This document shows, in pieces, positions 6,228 through 7,115 of a stretch of DNA of 7,115 bases. The stretch lies in NCBI GenBank assembly GCA_007131895.1, contig SLPR01000281.1, positions 1 through 7,115 of the forward strand, written 5' to 3'. A program made the position numbers and the translations under genes. Below the pieces are notes generated by a model. The model had not been told where the DNA came from and made no database searches. It saw nothing but the letters and a program-made list of their open reading frames with translations. Origin of the DNA: Bacteroidales bacterium. Its GTDB lineage: Bacteria > Bacteroidota > Bacteroidia > Bacteroidales > UBA7960. Within the stretch, counting starts at the first letter, position 1. Every line of letters starts with the position of its first letter.

Positions 6228-7115
6228 ATGGACAGTTCGGCACTTTATAATGTTTCTCCTGTTGATGGCAGATATCAATCAAAAACCATTGAACTTCAAA
6301 AGTACTTCAGCGAATACGCACTGATACAATACAGGGTTTTTATTGAACTGGAGTATTTTATTGCTTTGTGCAAAGAAGGATTGCCTGAACTATCAGAAAT
6401 TAATGAGCAACATTTTGAAGCCATTCGAAATATTTACCATGATTTCGACGGTAACGATGCACTGCGTATTAAAGAGATTGAAGCCGTAACCAATCACGAC
6501 ATAAAAGCAGTAGAATACTATGTAAAGGAGAGGTTTGATGCAATCGGACTTTCAGCCTACAAAGAGTTTATTCATTTTGGACTGACATCTCAGGATATCA
6601 ACAACACTGCCGTACCCCTTTCACTCAAAGAAAGCATCACTGAAGTTATGGTTCCCCAGCTGGACCTTTTGCTGAGCACTTTGAAAGCAATGGCCAAAGA
6701 ATGGCTGGAGGTGCCCATGCTTGCCCACACACACGGGCAACCCGCTTCACCCACAACGGTAGGAAAAGAAATTTTCGTTTTTCATTACCGCATCGAAAGA
6801 CAAATCAATCAATTGCTTGCCCTGCATTTTCCGGCCAAGTTCGGGGGTGCAACGGGCAATTTTAACGCGCACAGGGTTGCCTACCCCAATACCGACTGGA
6901 ACGATTTTGCGGATCAGTTTGTCAATAAAACCCTGAAGCTTAAACGCTCAGAAGTTACTACACAGATAGAGCACTATGATTGCCTGGCCTCCATCTTTGA
7001 CGGGCTCAAAAGGATTTGCACCATTATTATTGATTTGAACCGTGATGCATGGGCCTACATTTCCATGAACTATTTCAAGCAAAAAATCAAAGAAGGAGAA
7101 GTGGGTTCATCGGCC
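6228..7115 (+). CDS. purB: Adenylosuccinate lyase, N-terminal 296 residues, cut by the window edge
   Basis: PurB acts twice in purine synthesis: it releases fumarate from SAICAR to give AICAR, and from adenylosuccinate to give AMP. It is a cytosolic homotetramer of the fumarase/aspartase superfamily. Visible landmarks are the N-terminal SPVDGRY (10-16), TSQDINN (120-126), THGQP with the catalytic His169 (168-172; His171 in E. coli), and TTQIE near 244-248. Last comes the start of the mobile signature loop, GSSA (293-296), with the catalytic Ser295 position just inside the window. The sequence follows the E. coli type of PurB (about 456 residues), so roughly 150 C-terminal residues are missing only because the window ends. 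The start at 6228 gives the expected N-terminus. The gene lies just after the yidC terminator. No frameshift or lost catalytic residue is seen in the part present. Confidence 0.97.
   Translation, partial: MDSSALYNVSPVDGRYQSKTIELQKYFSEYALIQYRVFIELEYFIALCKEGLPELSEINEQHFEAIRNIYHDFDGNDALRIKEIEAVTNHDIKAVEYYVKERFDAIGLSAYKEFIHFGLTSQDINNTAVPLSLKESITEVMVPQLDLLLSTLKAMAKEWLEVPMLAHTHGQPASPTTVGKEIFVFHYRIERQINQLLALHFPAKFGGATGNFNAHRVAYPNTDWNDFADQFVNKTLKLKRSEVTTQIEHYDCLASIFDGLKRICTIIIDLNRDAWAYISMNYFKQKIKEGEVGSSA

Overview
The window looks like chromosomal DNA from a Bacteroidota (Bacteroidetes) bacterium, probably of the Bacteroidales or a related order. Three things suggest this. The DNA is AT-rich, and the gene starts lack Shine-Dalgarno sequences and are preceded by A/T-rich stretches. 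Copies of, or near matches to, the Bacteroidota -7 promoter element TAnnTTTG lie ahead of pyrG and yidC. The YidC and PurB sequences also have a Bacteroidota flavour. The taxon is an inference from reading the proteins, not from a database search.

Layout. Bases 1-222 are non-coding and very AT-rich, with a possible weak terminator of an upstream gene. Bases 223-666 could encode an unrecognised 147-residue protein with two predicted membrane helices. From about 667 to 1560 there is no convincing intact gene. Short open stretches lie in different forward frames (731-976, 979-1134, 1068-1289) without start codons, which looks like a decayed gene or genes. After them comes plain intergenic DNA with a 12-bp perfect palindrome 35 bp before the next gene. 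Bases 1561-2223 encode a four-helix membrane protein of the PsiE (phosphate-starvation-inducible E) family with a long charged C-terminal tail.

The right-hand two thirds is housekeeping DNA, all on the + strand. pyrG (CTP synthase, 2481-4115) has a 117-nt leader holding an 8-bp hairpin followed by TTTT. yidC (membrane protein insertase, 4203-6134) ends at a strong GC-rich terminator. purB (adenylosuccinate lyase, from 6228) runs off the right edge inside its catalytic signature loop. pyrG and purB supply pyrimidine and purine nucleotides, and yidC builds the inner membrane proteome. They are neighbours rather than one pathway. The promoter motif before yidC and the terminator after it suggest at least partly separate transcription units.

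I found no CRISPR array, tRNA, rRNA, complete insertion sequence or defence system. The least explained parts are the decayed region at the left, the pyrG leader, and the tail of the PsiE-family protein.
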